The notes: generated by a model not told the origin, from the letters alone. Positions 1 to 8,851 are shown, counted from the first letter of the stretch. The stretch is 64,000 nucleotides of DNA from Mucilaginibacter aurantiaciroseus (GCF_024055595.1 NZ_JAMXOF010000001.1:620001-684000); one strand, 5' to 3'. Program-made: numbers and translations.

Positions 1-730
1 GGATGGTGATATGGTTATCATCGTCATGTAACGACGCGATCATTTTAGCCAAAACAGTTGCCGGGTTTGCCACAGCGCCACCGTAAACACCGGAGTGCAG
101 GTCGCGGTTAGGGCCGGTCACTTCCACTTCCAGGTATGATAAACCACGCAAGCCTGTTTCTAAAGACGGATGCTCCATGCTGATCATTGAGGTATCAGAG
201 ATCAATACCACATCAGCCTTCAATCGGTCTTTATTTTCTTTTACAAAGATGCCCAGATTGTTGGAACCCACTTCTTCCTCACCCTCTATAATAAATTTGA
301 TATTGCAGGGCAGGGTATCGGTTTGCATCATTAGTTCAAATGCCTTTACATGCATATAAAACTGGCCTTTATCATCACAAGCGCCACGGGCATAAATTTT
401 ACCATCGCGCACGGTTGGCTCAAAGGGTGGGGTATGCCATAATTCCAACGGATCCGGCGGTTGCACATCGTAATGGCCGTAAACCAAAACTGTTGGCAGG
501 GAAGCGTCAATTATTTTGTCGCCGTAAACAATAGGGTAGCCTGCAGTTTTGCAAACCTCCACGTTATCGGCACCGGCGTCGGTAAGTTTTTTGGCTACGA
601 AATCGGCAGCGTTTAAAACATCGGCCGCGTATTTTGGATCGGCGCTAACAGATGGGAAGCGCAGCAGTTCAAATAATTCGTCAAGCAGGCGTTGCTTGTT
701 CTCTTCTATATATTGCTTTATTACTTGCAT
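1..730 (-). CDS. M20 family dipeptidase, C-terminal part cut by window edge
   Basis: The reading frame opens at an ATG at 730 and runs off the left edge, giving about 243 N-terminal residues. It matches the zinc peptidases of the M20 CNDP/dipeptidase type. VYGHYDVQP carries the first metal-binding His, GACDDKGQ the bridging Asp, and EGEEEVGS the general-base Glu pair. SDTSM follows, where the next metal ligand lies in the family. There is no signal peptide, so it is probably a cytoplasmic di- or tripeptide hydrolase. The family is usually about 450 residues long, so roughly half is missing. The exact substrate cannot be read from the sequence. Confidence 0.9.
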   Translation of the reverse strand, partial: MQVIKQYIEENKQRLLDELFELLRFPSVSADPKYAADVLNAADFVAKKLTDAGADNVEVCKTAGYPIVYGDKIIDASLPTVLVYGHYDVQPPDPLELWHTPPFEPTVRDGKIYARGACDDKGQFYMHVKAFELMMQTDTLPCNIKFIIEGEEEVGSNNLGIFVKENKDRLKADVVLISDTSMISMEHPSLETGLRGLSYLEVEVTGPNRDLHSGVYGGAVANPATVLAKMIASLHDDDNHITI

Positions 731-772
731 AGGAGTGTAATTTGAAGCAAAGATAGAAGATTATTGTGTTTT

Positions 773-834
773 GTCAGTCTGAGCTTGTCGAAGACTTGTG
801 CGCAAGATAAATGGTTCGACAAGCTCACCATGAC
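773..834. repeat. Intergenic inverted repeat (GAGCTTGTCGAA type)
   Basis: Two 12-bp arms, GAGCTTGTCGAA at 781-792 and TTCGACAAGCTC at 815-826, are perfect inverses separated by 22 bp. The outer flanks gtca and tgac extend the symmetry. It lies between the divergent-from-nothing dipeptidase start (730) and the end of the YbjQ gene (846). It looks like a dispersed palindromic repeat and, as RNA, would fold as a hairpin beyond the YbjQ stop. Confidence 0.6.
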
Positions 835-845
835 AATTAAAATAT

Positions 846-1181
846 TTATTCCGCCACTTTCTCAACCACCACAGCGGTACCATAAGCCAATACTTCGGTA
901 ATGCCTTGCATCACCTCGTTGGCATCATAACGCATACCTATGATGGCGTTTGCCCCTAAAGCTTGGGCATGTTGTATCAACAGGTGGTAAGCTTCTTCGC
1001 GGGCGTTCTCGCAAAGTTCTACATAAACAGAAAGCCTGCCGCCAAACAGCGATTGGATGCCACCGGCAAAATTGCCTATAACGCTGCGGCTGCGCACGGT
1101 AATGCCGCGTACAACGCCTAAATGTTTAACAACTTTATAACCGTCTAACCCGGTGCTGGTGGTAATTAAGGAAATGTCCAT
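846..1181 (-). CDS. YbjQ/UPF0145 family protein
   Basis: A 111-residue soluble protein with the YbjQ (UPF0145, heavy-metal-binding-domain) layout. An N-terminal strand ending in TSTGLDGYKV is followed by GVVRGITVRS, a central helix rich in Ala/Glu (ENAREEAYHLLIQHAQALGA), NAIIGMRYD and a C-terminal AYGTAVVVE strand. Length and motif order fit the family, which forms pentameric rings of unknown role. There is no catalytic residue to name. The start is the only good ATG. Confidence 0.85.
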   Translation of the reverse strand: MDISLITTSTGLDGYKVVKHLGVVRGITVRSRSVIGNFAGGIQSLFGGRLSVYVELCENAREEAYHLLIQHAQALGANAIIGMRYDANEVMQGITEVLAYGTAVVVEKVAE

Positions 1182-1215
1182 AGTAGTTTAATTAGTGTTT
1201 GTTTTTAGTTAGATA

Positions 1216-2136
1216 CTATTTCTTCAAAAATGTTACCAAAGCGGGGTTAACAATCTGGTCCTGCTCAATGTAAGGCAGGTGGCCGGCATCATCTACAGGT
1301 AAAAACTCTGTTTTAAGCACGCTTCGTACCGAATCGCTGTATTTAAACGGTACGGTGTTATCTTCCTTGCCCCATATTAGTAAAACCTGTTTATGTTTAT
1401 CATTCAGGGCAGTATTGGCCTCGCGGGCATTGTAGTTGTAGTTATATAATGTCGAGATCAGCGCCCTGCGGAAGCCTTTGTATTCCATCTGCGGCTGGTA
1501 TTGGTCAACCCAACTTGGGTGGCGGGTTGGGTATTTAAAATCAGTCATTTGCCCAAGCGCGCGTTGTTCGGCATGGGTAGCTTCGTAAAAATCAAGCACA
1601 AAGGATGGGTACTTTGGTTTTTCGGCAACATAGCCCGGGTCTATCAATACCACTTTATTTACCGCATCAGGATAAGCGGCTGTAAAATCTGTAGCTACCT
1701 CGCCGCCGAATGATACACCAACCAGGCTTACCGGTTTTTTAAGGTGAAGTTTGTCCAGCAGTTCGTTCAACTGCTCAAAATAAAGCTGTTTGTTGTAAGT
1801 AACGTTCGGCCGGTCGGAAAAGCCGCGGCCAAACTGGTCGTATCGTAAAACGCGGAAACCGTGTTCGGTTAGGTATTCATAAGTACCGTTCCATATGTAA
1901 TAGGGTACGCTAAAGCCGTGGATGAGTACCACCACTTTGCCGGTATCTGGGCCGTCAAGTTCGTAGTGGGTAACGCCGTTGCTAAGTTCGATGTAGCTGC
2001 CGTTGCTATTTTTACGGAGGTCGTAGGTCAGTTCTTTTTTCTCGACGTTGTAATGGTCGTAAATAATATAGCCTGCAGCGGCTACAAACACCAACAGGAT
2101 TACGATGAACCAGAAGAGTTTCTTCAAAAATTTCAT
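1216..2136 (-). CDS. Alpha/beta hydrolase, membrane-anchored or secreted
   Basis: A 306-residue alpha/beta-hydrolase fold protein. Residues 7-25 form one hydrophobic N-terminal segment (signal anchor). The oxyanion-hole region reads LIHGFSVP, and the nucleophile elbow is GVSFGGE, with Ser as nucleophile. The acid residue is likely the Asp in GKEDNTVPF, and the catalytic His lies in DDAGHLPYIEQ near the C-terminus. All three catalytic residues are present, so it should be active on an ester or similar bond, probably facing the periplasm. Substrate unknown. Confidence 0.88.
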   Translation of the reverse strand: MKFLKKLFWFIVILLVFVAAAGYIIYDHYNVEKKELTYDLRKNSNGSYIELSNGVTHYELDGPDTGKVVVLIHGFSVPYYIWNGTYEYLTEHGFRVLRYDQFGRGFSDRPNVTYNKQLYFEQLNELLDKLHLKKPVSLVGVSFGGEVATDFTAAYPDAVNKVVLIDPGYVAEKPKYPSFVLDFYEATHAEQRALGQMTDFKYPTRHPSWVDQYQPQMEYKGFRRALISTLYNYNYNAREANTALNDKHKQVLLIWGKEDNTVPFKYSDSVRSVLKTEFLPVDDAGHLPYIEQDQIVNPALVTFLKK

Positions 2137-2214
2137 ATCAATTAGGTTGACACATTTAAGTCATTAAAAATACTTTAAATATTTAATTTAGCGCCATCTA
2201 TTTATATAGTTGTT

Positions 2215-2997
2215 ATGCGCATTACTATTATTGGTTCGGGCAATGTTGCCACTCATTTGGCGGCGGCATTTAAAAATGCAGGCCATAGCATTGTACAGGT
2301 TTATAGCCGTAACCTGCACAGTGCCTCACTGTTAGCGTACCACGTAGGGGCAGAAGCAATTGATAAAACTGAAAACATCAGACCCGATACCGATATTTAC
2401 ATACTCGCCATAAAAGACGATGCCATCGCGTCATTTGTCTCGCGTTTATCCACCCATAATAAACTTATTGCGCATACTTCCGGGGCCGTAGGTCTGCAGG
2501 AAATCTTAAAAAGCACACCGAACGCGGGTGTATTTTATCCGCTACAAACCTTCAGCAAAACCAAAGAGGTGAATTTTAGAGAAGTGCCGCTTTGCATCGA
2601 CGGTGCCGATGAAGCAATTACTAAAACGTTGGAAAGGCTCGCCCGCGACATCAGCAATAACGTATACCGTGTAAATTCCGCGCAGCGCAAAGTGTTGCAT
2701 TTAGCTGCGGTGTTTGCCTGTAATTTTACTAATCACCTTTATAATATAGGTGAGCAGCTTTTGGCTGGAAGCGACATGGGTTTCGACATGTTACGCCCGC
2801 TGATAGCTGAAACTGCTGATAAAATAAAAAAGCACTCACCTGGCGGTGTACAAACAGGCCCGGCTATGCGTAACGATGAACAAACCATGCAAACCCATTT
2901 GCAGATGCTTAACGGCAAACCCGACTTGCAGGAAATTTATACACGTTTAAGTCAGGATATTATCAAAAACCAAAACACCCGCAACTGGAATAAGTAA
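2215..2997 (+). CDS. Rossmann-fold DUF2520 oxidoreductase-like protein
   Basis: A 260-residue protein starting with a dinucleotide-binding motif, ITIIGSGNVATHLAAAFKNAGH, followed by a ProC/ketopantoate-reductase-like Rossmann domain to about residue 125. A helical C-terminal DUF2520 domain containing VFACNFTNHLY follows. In Bacteroidota this gene commonly sits upstream of a KdsC-type phosphatase and Maf, as it does here, with ferredoxin and iscX interposed. The reaction is unknown. NAD(P)-dependent reduction is the family-level guess. Confidence 0.85.
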   Translation: MRITIIGSGNVATHLAAAFKNAGHSIVQVYSRNLHSASLLAYHVGAEAIDKTENIRPDTDIYILAIKDDAIASFVSRLSTHNKLIAHTSGAVGLQEILKSTPNAGVFYPLQTFSKTKEVNFREVPLCIDGADEAITKTLERLARDISNNVYRVNSAQRKVLHLAAVFACNFTNHLYNIGEQLLAGSDMGFDMLRPLIAETADKIKKHSPGGVQTGPAMRNDEQTMQTHLQMLNGKPDLQEIYTRLSQDIIKNQNTRNWNK

Positions 2998-3003
2998 TTT
3001 TGT

Positions 3004-3011
3004 TACTTTTG
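3004..3011 (+). promoter_or_regulatory. Candidate -7 box (TACTTTTG) for fdx
   Basis: TACTTTTG fits the Bacteroidota TAnnTTTG box and ends five bases before the ATG of the ferredoxin gene at 3017. If used, transcription would begin almost at the start codon, giving a leaderless or nearly leaderless mRNA. No clear -33 TTTG is seen, so support is modest. Confidence 0.3.
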
Positions 3012-3016
3012 ACAAA

Positions 3017-3349
3017 ATGAATATTTTTAAAGTAAAGATTAACTTTGAGGAGAAGGACCACGAAAGCGTGGAACTTGCTATTGCCGAAGGAGAATCTGTT
3101 TTAGACGTTTGTCTGGAAAACGGCATCGACCTGCAGCATAATTGCGGTGGCGTATGCGGTTGCAGTACCTGCCATATATATGTTAACAAAGGGATGGATA
3201 ACATCCAGGAGATATCTGATAAGGAAGAAGACTTTATCGATAGGGCTGTAAACCCGCGCATTACATCGCGCCTGGGTTGCCAGTGTGTTATCATTGATGG
3301 CGATATTGAAGTTACCCTGCCGGATCAATCGGGCTTTATGGGACACTAA
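3017..3349 (+). CDS. fdx: 2Fe-2S ferredoxin (adrenodoxin/Isc type)
   Basis: A 110-residue plant/adrenodoxin-type [2Fe-2S] ferredoxin. The cluster ligands are visible as HNCGGVCGCSTCH (Cys-x5-Cys-x2-Cys) near residues 43-52, plus the fourth Cys in RLGCQCVI near residue 89. The acidic loop KGMDNIQEISDKEEDFID is typical of the Isc/adrenodoxin subgroup. It starts 19 bp after the preceding gene and is followed by iscX, which supports a role in electron supply for Fe-S cluster assembly. No iscS, iscU or iscA is nearby, so the pair is an orphan of the usual operon. Confidence 0.9.
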   Translation: MNIFKVKINFEEKDHESVELAIAEGESVLDVCLENGIDLQHNCGGVCGCSTCHIYVNKGMDNIQEISDKEEDFIDRAVNPRITSRLGCQCVIIDGDIEVTLPDQSGFMGH

Positions 3350-3391
3350 CTGTAAAATCAAGACATTTAGAATTAAGAATCAAGAGAAAAC

Positions 3392-3634
3392 ATGAACGAC
3401 GATAAATTCGCTTTGCCAATACACTGGAACGACCATGAGGACATAGCCATGAGCCTTTACGAAAAGTTTGGTGACGATTTTGGTGAATCAAAAATATACC
3501 GCATCCGCTTTACCGAGCTTTTGGATTGGGTACTTAGCCTGCCAAACTTTAAAGGCACGCGCGAAGAATCGAGCGAAGGCCACCTGGAACAAATACAAAG
3601 CGCCTGGGTGTATGAGTGGAGAGATAACCAGTAG
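3392..3634 (+). CDS. iscX: Fe-S cluster assembly protein IscX
   Basis: An 80-residue acidic protein. It carries the IscX signature: LPIHWNDHEDIAMSLYEKFGD, then the RFTELLDWVLSLPNF helix, and a C-terminal HLEQIQSAWVYEW. The family binds iron and the cysteine desulfurase and modulates Fe-S assembly. Length is slightly above the 66 residues usual in enterobacteria. It follows the ferredoxin by 42 bp on the same strand, the same pairing as at the end of proteobacterial isc operons. Confidence 0.9.
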   Translation: MNDDKFALPIHWNDHEDIAMSLYEKFGDDFGESKIYRIRFTELLDWVLSLPNFKGTREESSEGHLEQIQSAWVYEWRDNQ

Positions 3635-3721
3635 TTTTTTGTATGTGCAGATGTGCAAATTTTAGATGTGTACATGCTTTGCAATCGGTGAAATCATATT
3701 AAATTTGTGTAATCCCAAACA

Positions 3722-4243
3722 ATGGAATCTTTTTTAACCAAGCTTAAAGATATTACCACGTTTATTTTTGATGTGGATGGCGTGCTGACCGATGGGTCGA
3801 TATTTGTGACCGAAACCGGTGTGCAAAGCCGCGCCTTTAATATTAAAGATGGTTACGCCCTGCAACTGGCTGTTAAATGCGGTTATAACGTTGTAGCAAT
3901 ATCTGGTAGCAGGTCTAAAAGTGCTTTGTTCCGTTTAAATAGCCTGGGTGTAAACGATGTTTATTTAGGTGCACATACCAAATCTGAAAGGTTTAAGATC
4001 TATATCGAGGAGAAAAGTATTAACCCGGCCAACATCCTTTACATGGCCGATGATATTCCCGATCTGGCTGTAATGAAATTGGTTGGCTTGCCGGTTTGCC
4101 CCGCAGATGCCGCCGAAGAGATCAAAGCCATTAGCGCTTATGTATCGCCTTACGCAGGTGGTAAAGGCTGCGCCCGCGACATTATTGAAAAGGTAATGAA
4201 GGTACAGGGCAAATGGATGAGCGCCGAGGCGTATAGCTGGTAA
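3722..4243 (+). CDS. KdsC-like HAD phosphatase (KDO 8-phosphate phosphatase)
   Basis: A 173-residue capless HAD phosphatase of the KdsC class. Motif I is FIFDVDGVLTDGS with both catalytic Asp residues. Motif II is AISGSRS, the Lys is in GAHTKSERF, and motif IV is YMADDIPDLAVM. KdsC removes phosphate from 3-deoxy-D-manno-octulosonate 8-phosphate in lipopolysaccharide core synthesis. The length and absence of a cap domain fit that enzyme. The tetramer-forming C-terminal tail (GGKGCARDIIEKVM) is also typical. Substrate assignment rests on family resemblance. Confidence 0.87.
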   Translation: MESFLTKLKDITTFIFDVDGVLTDGSIFVTETGVQSRAFNIKDGYALQLAVKCGYNVVAISGSRSKSALFRLNSLGVNDVYLGAHTKSERFKIYIEEKSINPANILYMADDIPDLAVMKLVGLPVCPADAAEEIKAISAYVSPYAGGKGCARDIIEKVMKVQGKWMSAEAYSW

Positions 4244-4379
4244 GTTTTTGCGAATAGTTAGATTTTAGCGTTTGCATCATGGTTGATAATTCATTGTATC
4301 GCTCTTGATCTTACTATAGCTATCATTAATCAACTCTTAGTATAAACCATGATCTATGAACCATCAACTTTCATAAACG

Positions 4380-4952
4380 ATGAATCAAAAATTCCCACAA
4401 ATCATTCTCGCATCTAAATCACCACGCAGGCAGGAACTTTTAAAGCTGATGGATATTGATTTCCGTGTGGTTTTAAAAGAGGTGGATGAATCGTACCCGG
4501 ATGGTTTAACGCCTGCGGAAATCGCCCTTTTCATCGCTGCCAAAAAGGCTGAAGCCTTTGATGAGGATGTAAATGACGAGATCGTACTTACAGCAGATAC
4601 CATCGTAGCCATCGATGGCCTGATATTGGGTAAACCCGAATCAACCGAGCATGCTATTGAAATGTTGCAGCGTTTATCGGGGAAGGTGCATGAAGTTTAT
4701 ACAGGCGTTTGCCTGCTCTACAAAGGCCAGTACAATAAATTTTACGACAGGAGCGAAGTGTTTTTCCGTAAGCTTACGGATGAAGAGATCCGCAGTTATG
4801 TAGAGGAATACCAGCCCATGGATAAAGCCGGCTCATACGGCATCCAGCAACGCATCGGCCTTATCGGCATCGAGCGGATCAACGGCTCATATACCAATGT
4901 GGTGGGTTTACCTACAGAGAAGGTATATCAGCAGTTGAAGAAGATGGTCTGA
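4380..4952 (+). CDS. maf: Maf-like nucleotide pyrophosphatase
   Basis: A 190-residue Maf family protein. The N-terminal ILASKSPRRQELL motif, the EVDESYPDGLTP stretch, the catalytic Asp in LTADTIVAIDG, GKPES, and SGKVHEVYTGV all match. Maf proteins hydrolyse non-canonical or modified nucleoside triphosphates (dTTP/UTP or m7GTP subgroups) to monophosphates. The YGIQQRIGLIGIERINGSYTNVVGLP segment suggests the dTTP/UTP pyrophosphatase (YhdE) type. It ends the forward run that begins at 2215, with 136 bp of AT-rich spacer before it and no visible terminator there. Confidence 0.9.
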   Translation: MNQKFPQIILASKSPRRQELLKLMDIDFRVVLKEVDESYPDGLTPAEIALFIAAKKAEAFDEDVNDEIVLTADTIVAIDGLILGKPESTEHAIEMLQRLSGKVHEVYTGVCLLYKGQYNKFYDRSEVFFRKLTDEEIRSYVEEYQPMDKAGSYGIQQRIGLIGIERINGSYTNVVGLPTEKVYQQLKKMV

Positions 4953-4997
4953 ATCAGAATTAACAGAATTTTAAAATTTTCAGAATAATAAAACTAT

Positions 4998-5085
4998 GTC
5001 ATTGCGAGCGATAGCGTGGTAACCTTAGCATTCCGCATGTCCTCTGAGATTGCCACGTCACAACGTTTCTCGCAATTACATGATG
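4998..5085. repeat. Dispersed GTCATTGCGAG-type repeat
   Basis: The segment begins GTCATTGCGAG and ends CTCGCAATTACATGAT, so its ends are inverted relative to each other, with an imperfect stem between. The same edge (GTCATTGCGAGG) recurs at about 23752 and a related form at 19990-20080. It separates the convergent maf and M1 peptidase genes and may act as a bidirectional stop or mRNA-protecting hairpin. Confidence 0.6.
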
Positions 5086-5087
5086 GG

Positions 5088-7055
5088 TTACAACTTCCTA
5101 CTATTATTTTTTCTGTTCACATCCGGTAACGCATTATCGGGGTCAATGGTAACGCTTTCTACATCCTGCGTTATTGGTAAAATGTAGGTGGTTACCTTGT
5201 TTTGCAACCAGGTTTCAACCGGGAAATAGGTACGTTGCTTGCTGCCATCTTTCAGTTTAGCCTCAACGGTAAATGGCATAGCCATCATTTCTTTATTGGC
5301 GATGGTTAGTTTTACACCTTTATTGTGGTCTTTATCCACGTATTTGGCATCTATCAGGGCTATATCCAGTTTGTAGTTATTATAGAACCAGCCTTTCCAG
5401 AACCAGCTCAGATCTTCGCCGGCGCCGTTCTCCATCGAACGGAAAAAATCATCGGGCTGAGGGTGTTTGTACGCCCATTTTTTGATGTAGTTTTTAAAAG
5501 CATAATCAAACCTGTCTTTCCCTAAGATCTGCTCGCGCATCAAAACCATACCAAAGGCAGGTTTAAAGTAGGTTAAGGGATGGCGATACTTTTCGGGTAT
5601 AGCATCCGGTGCAGTCATTATACTGGGCGAATTTGGGTCGATGATATGTTCTATGATCTCGTCGGCAGGATTGCCGCCACCCGGTGCATATTCGCCATCG
5701 CGTTTAGGGGCGTACTCGCCTTTGTTGAAGGCATCCGAGGCATAGATGTCGATGAACGTATTAAACCCTTCGTCCATCCAGGCAAAGCGGCGCTCGTCAC
5801 TGCCTACGATCATCGGGAACCAGTTGTGGCCTATTTCATGCGCGGTAACCCAGTAAAGCTCTTTACCCTTATCGTTTATCCCATCGAACACAATTCCGGG
5901 GTATTCCATACCGCCGGCAATCCCAGCCTCGTTGATGGCTGTCGGCCATGGGTACACAAACCACTTTTCCGAAAAATATTCTATTGAACCTTTTAGGTAT
6001 TCTGTCGCACGGCCCCAGGCATCGTTGCCCTCGCTCTCCACCGGGTAAACCGACATAGCCATCGACTTTTTACCACCGGGCAGGTTCACCCTCGCGGCAT
6101 CCCAAATAAACGCTTTAGATGCGCCGAAAGCCACATCACGGGTGTTCAGCATTTTGTAATGCCACGTTAATGTGCCTTTATTTATAGGGCGCGATGAAGG
6201 GTCTTTAATTTCTGCCGCGCTGCGGATCATGATGGTTTTATCGCTGTTGCGCGCAGCCTCTAATCTTGCAATTTGTTTAGCGGTCAAAACTTCTTTGGGG
6301 TTCAGCAAGTCGCCTGGGCCGGCCACCAACACATCCCATGGTACGGTTACGGTGTAGTCAATATCGCCATACTCGCAGTAAAATTCGCCGCTTCCCAAAA
6401 ATGGCGCAGTTGCCCAGCCTCTGCTATCGTCATAAACGCACATCCTCGGGAAAAACTGCGCTATCTCGTAGATCTTGCCATTTTTGGTATCCACATAATC
6501 GGTACGGCCGCCAAAATTACCGGGGATGGTATAACGGTATTTGATGCTTAGTTTAATAAGCTCTTTCAACAAAGGCGTATTCAAACGCACCTGCATGCGG
6601 GTATCTGTAATTTTATAATTGGCTTTAGTGCGAATGTTCCCTAAAACAACCTCTACAGATTCAATCTCGTAGCCGGAGGTATGCTGCGTAGCCTGCGCGC
6701 CGGTAACAAAGTTAGAGCGGGCATCTTTTTTATAAGTGTTTTGGTCCAGTTGCAGCCATAAATATTGAAGGGCATCAGGGCTATTATTGGTATAGCTAAT
6801 ATCGGCAGTACCGCTTATGCTTTTAGTAACAGTATCCAGCTTTACGGCCAATTTATAATCTACCCGGTTTTGCCAGTACTTTGGCCCCGGGTCGCCGTTT
6901 ACGGAGTGGAACTCGTTCCCCTTTTCGGTATAAGTAATAGGAGCGAATAGCAGCGCAGGCTGGTAGCTGGTAATAATGGTATCGTTAGTTTTTTTTTGCG
7001 CCTGAGCAAAGGTGGCAGAAAGCAGGAGCAAGGACGCACCGATAAGTTTTTTCAT
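5088..7055 (-). CDS. M1 family zinc metallopeptidase, secreted
   Basis: The preferred start is the ATG at 7055, which gives a Sec signal peptide (MKKLIGASLLLLSATFAQAQ) and a 655-residue protein. A longer open frame exists upstream but would bury that signal. Zinc ligands are His406 and His410 in HEIGHNWF, with Glu407 catalytic and Glu429 (WMDEG) 18 residues after the second His, the exact gluzincin spacing. The exopeptidase motif is GGMEYPG, replacing GAMEN. It is probably a periplasmic or outer-membrane aminopeptidase. Bacteroidota carry many such paralogues. Confidence 0.9.
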   Translation of the reverse strand: MKKLIGASLLLLSATFAQAQKKTNDTIITSYQPALLFAPITYTEKGNEFHSVNGDPGPKYWQNRVDYKLAVKLDTVTKSISGTADISYTNNSPDALQYLWLQLDQNTYKKDARSNFVTGAQATQHTSGYEIESVEVVLGNIRTKANYKITDTRMQVRLNTPLLKELIKLSIKYRYTIPGNFGGRTDYVDTKNGKIYEIAQFFPRMCVYDDSRGWATAPFLGSGEFYCEYGDIDYTVTVPWDVLVAGPGDLLNPKEVLTAKQIARLEAARNSDKTIMIRSAAEIKDPSSRPINKGTLTWHYKMLNTRDVAFGASKAFIWDAARVNLPGGKKSMAMSVYPVESEGNDAWGRATEYLKGSIEYFSEKWFVYPWPTAINEAGIAGGMEYPGIVFDGINDKGKELYWVTAHEIGHNWFPMIVGSDERRFAWMDEGFNTFIDIYASDAFNKGEYAPKRDGEYAPGGGNPADEIIEHIIDPNSPSIMTAPDAIPEKYRHPLTYFKPAFGMVLMREQILGKDRFDYAFKNYIKKWAYKHPQPDDFFRSMENGAGEDLSWFWKGWFYNNYKLDIALIDAKYVDKDHNKGVKLTIANKEMMAMPFTVEAKLKDGSKQRTYFPVETWLQNKVTTYILPITQDVESVTIDPDNALPDVNRKNNSRKL

Positions 7056-7160
7056 GTATGATGACGATAAGGAGAGCAAGATACAAAGGATGCGGGATTG
7101 TTTTTTGATGACTTTATGGAAAACCGACTCATACAGCATCTTACCATAAAACACAACATT

Positions 7161-7871
7161 ATGCAGCCTATACAAAGTATCGCCATCTCACAGCCCTGCC
7201 ACGAAAACTGGAACCAGATGACATCGGTTGATCAAGGTAGGCATTGCGACTCTTGCAGTAAAACCGTTATCGACTTTACTGTGATGAGTAATAATGAGGT
7301 CATCAATTATTTTGCAAAGCATGGCAACTTATGCGGCAGATTTAGCGAACAACAATTGGTTGGGCTGAATAATTACCTTGTTATAGATGAGAAGCCGCAT
7401 TTTAGTTGGAAAAAGCTGGCGTTGGCGGCTGCGGTTACAAGCTTATTTACCACAGTTAAGGCACAAACAACGGTAACAATAGGGAGGGTGGCTGTTTCAC
7501 AATTTGTTAGTACAGATAGAAATATAACGTTGCCGAATAGTATTGCCTACAGAGTTGTAAAAGGTAAGATTATTGCAGATGATGATAATAGCATTTTGCC
7601 GGGTGTAAGTATCCGTATTAAAGGAACCAACCAAGGTACTGTAACTAATGCAGCAGGAGAATTTATCTTGCGTGTGCCAACAACATCAGAAACTTTATCA
7701 ATATCCTTTATTGGCTATCAAAATTACGAGGCAAATATTGCAAGTTTGACAAATCAGTCCAACTGTATTTCGTTAAGAATGCAGTCGCAAGTATTGGGCG
7801 GGGCAATCGTGATAGTTCGCAAAGTGCCATTTTACAAAGTATGGTGGTACAAACTAAAGCGTGTTTTCTAA
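7161..7871 (+). CDS. Membrane protein with carboxypeptidase-regulatory-like domain
   Basis: The start at 7161 (MQPIQSIAISQPCHENW) is chosen because the Cys-rich N-terminus with PCHENW, GRHCDSCSK and NLCGRF matches a recurrent Bacteroidota N-terminal domain. This gives 236 residues. The N-terminal domain (about 1-85) would be cytoplasmic. Then come one hydrophobic segment (LALAAAVTSLFTTVKAQ) and a CarboxypepD-reg-like beta domain (VKGKIIADDDN to FIGYQNYEA). It is divergent from the M1 peptidase. Its function is unknown. Paralogues sit near surface-protein genes. Confidence 0.75.
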   Translation: MQPIQSIAISQPCHENWNQMTSVDQGRHCDSCSKTVIDFTVMSNNEVINYFAKHGNLCGRFSEQQLVGLNNYLVIDEKPHFSWKKLALAAAVTSLFTTVKAQTTVTIGRVAVSQFVSTDRNITLPNSIAYRVVKGKIIADDDNSILPGVSIRIKGTNQGTVTNAAGEFILRVPTTSETLSISFIGYQNYEANIASLTNQSNCISLRMQSQVLGGAIVIVRKVPFYKVWWYKLKRVF

Positions 7872-8797
7872 CTCAGCATTTGCGCCAGTACGCCCTCTTT
7901 TAATGAGTAGGTAGACATGGTGACATCGGCTATGCCCATTTTTTGCATCATGTAAATGGTAATGAGGCTGGCCACCACGATCATATCTACCCGTACCGGG
8001 ATAATGCCTTTTATTTTAGCACGCTGGCTGTGCGATGATTTGATGAGGCGTTCTATCAGGTCCAGCAGTTCATCTATATCAAAATTGTAAACTTTGGTTT
8101 GTTTGAGGTTGAAGTTTTTGCCTTTTTCCAGTTCAATCACCTCGGCAAAACTCTCGAACGCGCCTGATGAACCGATGAGGATAGCGGGTTTGTATTTTGA
8201 GGCCGCCAGGAATAGCTCGGGTAATTTGCTGTTTAAATATTGGGTAAGCTCTTTAATGGCTTGTACAGGTACTGGGTCGGTTTGGTGGAACTTGTCCATC
8301 AGGCGGGCGGCGCCAATCTCAAAACTTTGTTTCCACAGCACCTCATCAGTATTGCCGATGATGAACTCCACACTCCCACCGCCAATATCCATAATAAGGG
8401 CGTTATCATCTGTAAGGCATCCGCTTGCGTTAATGCCTTCGTAAATATAGGCCGCTTCCTGTTCGCCGGTTATCAGTTCAATATCTATGTGGGCCTGTTC
8501 CTTTACCTTGCGGATAAAATCCTGCCCATTTGCCGCGCTGCGGATGGCTGATGTAGCAATAGCCCTAATGTCGGTAACGCTGTTGACGTCAATATAACTG
8601 CGGAAGCGTTTCATAGCCGCAATACCGCGTTCAAATGCCTCTGGCTGGATGATACCTTTGTTGATGCCGCCCTTGCCCAGTTTTACATCTTCGTTAAGAT
8701 GCAGTATTTCGGTAAAGTTATCTGCAGGGCCTTCTGCTATCAGTAGGTGAAAGGTATTTGTACCGAGATCCATTACGGCAATGCGCTTGTTATTCAT
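7868..8797 (-). CDS. Ppx/GppA family exopolyphosphatase
   Basis: A 309-residue ASKHA-fold phosphatase beginning at the ATG at 8797. The N-terminal phosphate-binding loop is VMDLGTNTFHLLIAE. The central loop is IMDIGGGSVEFII, and the catalytic Glu lies in TGEQEAAYIYEGI. Family members split terminal phosphate from polyphosphate or from pppGpp. The short form without the C-terminal HD domain is common in Bacteroidota. Its stop codon overlaps the stop of the convergent gene at 7871, so the two genes share bases. Confidence 0.88.
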   Translation of the reverse strand: MNNKRIAVMDLGTNTFHLLIAEGPADNFTEILHLNEDVKLGKGGINKGIIQPEAFERGIAAMKRFRSYIDVNSVTDIRAIATSAIRSAANGQDFIRKVKEQAHIDIELITGEQEAAYIYEGINASGCLTDDNALIMDIGGGSVEFIIGNTDEVLWKQSFEIGAARLMDKFHQTDPVPVQAIKELTQYLNSKLPELFLAASKYKPAILIGSSGAFESFAEVIELEKGKNFNLKQTKVYNFDIDELLDLIERLIKSSHSQRAKIKGIIPVRVDMIVVASLITIYMMQKMGIADVTMSTYSLKEGVLAQMLS

Positions 8798-8811
8798 CAA
8801 CAGCTAAATTA

Positions 8812-8851
8812 AAAAAAACCTGCAAAAGTTTTGGCTTAGGCAGGGTTTTTT
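8812..8851 (-). terminator. Intrinsic terminator after ABC exporter operon
   Basis: A short GC stem (cctgc ... gcagg) is flanked by A and T runs on both sides, at 8812-8820 and 8845-8850. On the minus strand it lies just past the stop of the ABC permease gene (8873), in the position of a Rho-independent terminator, and just before the start of the Ppx gene. Confidence 0.55.

Noticed and set aside
7056..7175. Longer N-terminus for the M1 peptidase starting at 7175
   Set aside because: It would place 40 residues before a perfect signal peptide and overlap the start region of the divergent gene. The ATG at 7055 fits better.
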